A stretch of DNA of 6,899 nt from an uncultured Collinsella sp. (GTDB lineage Bacteria; Actinomycetota; Coriobacteriia; Coriobacteriales; Coriobacteriaceae). The notes under the pieces were generated by a model, which was not told the origin of the DNA, did no database searches, and saw nothing but the letters and a program-made list of their open reading frames with translations. Shown in pieces: positions 5,674-6,899 of this stretch. The stretch spans positions 1 to 6,899 of the forward strand of contig CABUZE010000047.1 of assembly GCA_902495955.1 (NCBI GenBank), in the 5' to 3' direction. How positions within the stretch are numbered: the first letter of the stretch is position 1; the number at the start of each line of letters is the position of its first letter. The translations under genes and the position numbers were made by a program.

Positions 5674-5750
5674 TGGTCGCGGGGGCAGGATTTGAACCTA
5701 CGACCTCCGGGTTATGAGCCCGGCGAGCTACCAGACTGCTCCACCCCGCA
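5674..5750 (-). tRNA. Initiator tRNA-Met (anticodon CAT)
   Basis: A 77-nt cloverleaf with encoded CCA (5674-5676). Acceptor TGCGGGG pairs with CCCCGCG, D arm GAGC/GCTC, anticodon stem CCGGG/CCCGG around CTCATAA (anticodon CAT at 5714-5716), T arm GTAGG-TTCAAAT-CCTGC. The initiator features are present: three consecutive G-C pairs at the base of the anticodon stem, A11-U24 in the D stem, and no strong Watson-Crick pair at 1-72. The 1-72 pair here is U-G, rather than the C-A of E. coli. The tRNA delivers formyl-methionine to start codons. It is a single-gene unit with its own promoter and terminator, divergent from coaX. Confidence 0.96.
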
Positions 5751-5781
5751 ATGTCTGGGCGCCTCATGTGCGCAAGAAAGA

Positions 5782-5810
5782 ATATTACGCGGGAGTTCGG
5801 TGGACGGCAA
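5782..5810 (-). promoter_or_regulatory. Promoter of tRNA-fMet
   Basis: On the minus strand, TTGCCG (5805-5810) and TAATAT (5782-5787) are exactly 17 nt apart. The expected start near 5775 leaves about 25 nt of leader before the mature 5' end at 5750. A near-consensus housekeeping promoter, as expected for a stable RNA. Confidence 0.75.
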
Positions 5811-5882
5811 GGAAAATCTCGTAGAGCATAATTCCTTCATATTTAAACCCCTCAGCTCATATACCTGCAAACGAATCGCAGC

Positions 5883-5910
5883 CTGACGCCGCTCGCGGCG
5901 CGTATACAAT
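5883..5910 (+). promoter_or_regulatory. Candidate coaX promoter with a palindrome in its spacer
   Basis: CTGACG (5883-5888) and TACAAT (5905-5910, within TATACAAT) are 16 nt apart, placing the start of transcription about 30 nt upstream of the coaX ATG. The spacer contains the inverted repeat CGCCGC-TC-GCGGCG (5887-5900), which could be a repressor site or simply GC-rich sequence. Confidence 0.45.
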
Positions 5911-5946
5911 GGTGCGCGTCCTTTTATGCCAACACTGGGAGTAGAC

Positions 5947-6720
5947 ATGCTGCTCGCTATCGATATGGGAAACACGCAGACGGCCATGGGCCTGTTTGAC
6001 GGAGACGAGCTGGTGCAGTCGTGGCGCATGCCCACCGACCGCTCCTATACCGCCGACGAGATCCATGTGCGCCTGATGGGTTTCTTTAAGATGTACGGCC
6101 TTTCGCTCGGCGCGGTCGACGCGATCGCCTTTGCCGGCGTGGTGCCGCAGCTCTCGCGCGAATGGCACGCCGTGGCCGACCGCATCGCGGCGGATGCCAT
6201 CGTCATCGGGCCACAGACGGCCGCGGTGACCAAGCTGCGCGCGGCGCGACCCCAGGCCGTGGGCGCCGACCGCGTCGCTAACGCCGTCGCAGCCGAAGCT
6301 TTCTACGGCGCGCCGGCGATCGTGGTGGACTTTGGCACCGCAACCAATATCGACGTCATCGACGAGGACGGCTATTACATTGGCGGAGCGATCGCGCCGG
6401 GCATCCGCATCTCCATGGACGCGCTTGCCGCCCGTGCCGCCAAGCTCGCCAGCGTGCCGCTCGAGGCACCCGAGCATGCCATCGGCCGCGACACCGAGGA
6501 ATGCATCAAAGTCGGCGCCGTGATGGGCGCCGCCGCCATGGCCGAAGGCCTGGTCGCGCGCATGAAGCGCGAACTGGGCCGCGAGGATGCCACCGTTATC
6601 GCCACGGGCGGTCTCGCCAGCATCGTCGCCGATTCGACCGATGTCTTCGACGTGGTCGACGGACAGCTCACCATCAAGGGCATCTGCGAAATCTACCGCC
6701 GCATGCAGGAGCTGGGATAG
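5947..6720 (+). CDS. coaX: Type III pantothenate kinase
   Basis: Cytoplasmic enzyme that phosphorylates pantothenate with ATP, the first step of coenzyme A synthesis. The CoaX family needs a monovalent cation (K+ or NH4+) and, unlike CoaA, is not feedback-inhibited by CoA. The 257 residues match the usual length of about 255-260. Motifs of the ASKHA fold are present in order: phosphate-1 loop DMGNT at 6-10; GADR at 106-109 with the presumed catalytic Asp108; VDFGTATNIDV at 127-137 (Asp128 in the cation/phosphate-2 region); GGAIAPGI at 146-153; and IATGG at 218-222 (adenosine side). I chose ATG 5947 (MLLAIDMGNT), the family's typical N-terminus, with GGGAG at 5937-5941 placed 5 nt upstream. 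An upstream in-frame ATG at 5926 would add seven unconserved residues and bury this ribosome binding site. Monocistronic, divergent from tRNA-fMet. Confidence 0.96.
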   Translation: MLLAIDMGNTQTAMGLFDGDELVQSWRMPTDRSYTADEIHVRLMGFFKMYGLSLGAVDAIAFAGVVPQLSREWHAVADRIAADAIVIGPQTAAVTKLRAARPQAVGADRVANAVAAEAFYGAPAIVVDFGTATNIDVIDEDGYYIGGAIAPGIRISMDALAARAAKLASVPLEAPEHAIGRDTEECIKVGAVMGAAAMAEGLVARMKRELGREDATVIATGGLASIVADSTDVFDVVDGQLTIKGICEIYRRMQELG

Positions 6721-6724
6721 AGCA

Positions 6725-6795
6725 GGGGCTTAAGTCGAGCACGCCCGATGCCACAGCCCCCGCAAACGTTCGCCAAGCCTATTCCCCAGATAGGC
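6725..6795 (+). other. Structured 3' region of coaX
   Basis: GGGGCT (6725-6730) pairs with AGCCCC (6755-6760) across a 24-nt loop, and GCCTAT (6777-6782) pairs with ATAGGC (6790-6795) across 7 nt. Neither has a T-run, so these are probably 3'-UTR hairpins ahead of the terminator. Confidence 0.3.
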
Positions 6796-6799
6796 GAAA

Positions 6800-6835
6800 C
6801 CCTCCCCGGCACAGGCCGAGGAGGGTCTTGTTGTC
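6800..6835. terminator. Probable bidirectional terminator between convergent units
   Basis: CCCTCCCCGGC (6800-6810), loop ACAG, GCCGAGGAGGG (6815-6825): an 11-bp stem with one A-C mismatch on the plus strand (G-U on the minus strand), followed on the plus strand by TCTTGTTGTC. The U-tract is imperfect. On the minus strand only TTT follows the stem, so termination is likelier for coaX than for a gene from the right. Confidence 0.6.
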
Positions 6836-6865
6836 ATCGTTATCTTTGAGCGCGGACGTCTCTCG

Positions 6866-6899
6866 TTACAGTCCGCGAATCCGTACGGCCTCGGGCGGA
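6866..6899 (-). CDS. Possible C-terminal codons of a minus-strand gene (partial)
   Basis: A minus-strand frame entering from the right edge reads PPEAVRIRGL and stops at TAA (6866-6868). The position just outside the convergent hairpin fits a gene end. Ten codons are too few to identify a product, and the sequence could be non-coding. A 7-bp inverted repeat (CGCGGAC at 6851-6857, GTCCGCG at 6871-6877) spans the stop. Confidence 0.28.
   Translation of the reverse strand, partial: PPEAVRIRGL

Noticed and set aside
5564..5886. Small open frames over the tRNA on both strands (67 and 99 codons)
   Set aside because: They overlap the structured tRNA gene and its promoter; the translations are those commonly produced by reading tRNA genes as protein.
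5926..5946. Upstream ATG extension of coaX by seven residues
   Set aside because: The family begins at MLLAID-GNT, and the good ribosome binding site at 5937-5941 would lie inside the extended coding sequence.
6851..6877. Hairpin CGCGGAC/GTCCGCG as a terminator
   Set aside because: The 13-nt loop and lack of a T-run on either strand make it a poor intrinsic terminator; it is recorded only as a repeat spanning a possible stop codon.

Overview
The window looks like a stretch of chromosome from a high-GC Gram-positive anaerobe, most likely a coriobacterium such as Collinsella. This is inferred from the strong G/C third-position bias, an energy-converting hydrogenase or complex I-type membrane subunit, an iron-sulfur flavin oxidoreductase of an anaerobic type, and the style of the initiator tRNA. 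No 16S sequence or other decisive marker is present, so the genus is an inference.

Layout, left to right. (1) Positions 1-1970, minus strand: a NuoL/EchA/Mrp-type proton-pumping membrane subunit that runs off the left edge (656 codons visible). (2) 1971-2256: a promoter-side gap holding the terminator of the next gene. (3) 2257-2652, minus: a small stand-alone protein with two helix-turn-helix domains, related to the OrfA half of IS3/IS150-type transposases, with its own intrinsic terminator and no OrfB. (4) 2653-2985: an AT-rich intergenic stretch. (5) 3102-5132, minus: a 676-residue Old Yellow Enzyme/FadH-type reductase (FMN barrel, 4Fe-4S cluster, FAD and NAD(P)H domains) with a strong ribosome binding site and a clear terminator. 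(6) 5253-5584: a GC-rich palindrome, a 12-bp tandem duplication, then a very regular array of eight 16-bp arms in alternating orientation (four 57-bp inverted-repeat units, each with a 25-nt internal spacer, pitch 80-81 bp). (7) 5674-5750, minus: initiator tRNA-Met with encoded CCA, its own promoter and terminator. (8) 5947-6720, plus: coaX, type III pantothenate kinase, divergent from the tRNA. (9) 6721-6899: convergent end with a probable bidirectional hairpin and possibly the last codons of a minus-strand gene at the right edge.

The genes do not form one pathway. The membrane subunit belongs to an energy-conserving complex whose other subunits should lie left of the window, the flavoenzyme is a single-gene unit, and tRNA-fMet and coaX are housekeeping. 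The most notable item is the alternating-repeat array between the tRNA terminator and the flavoenzyme promoter. It is not a CRISPR, and the pattern of arm differences fits hairpins in a minus-strand RNA better than in a plus-strand RNA.
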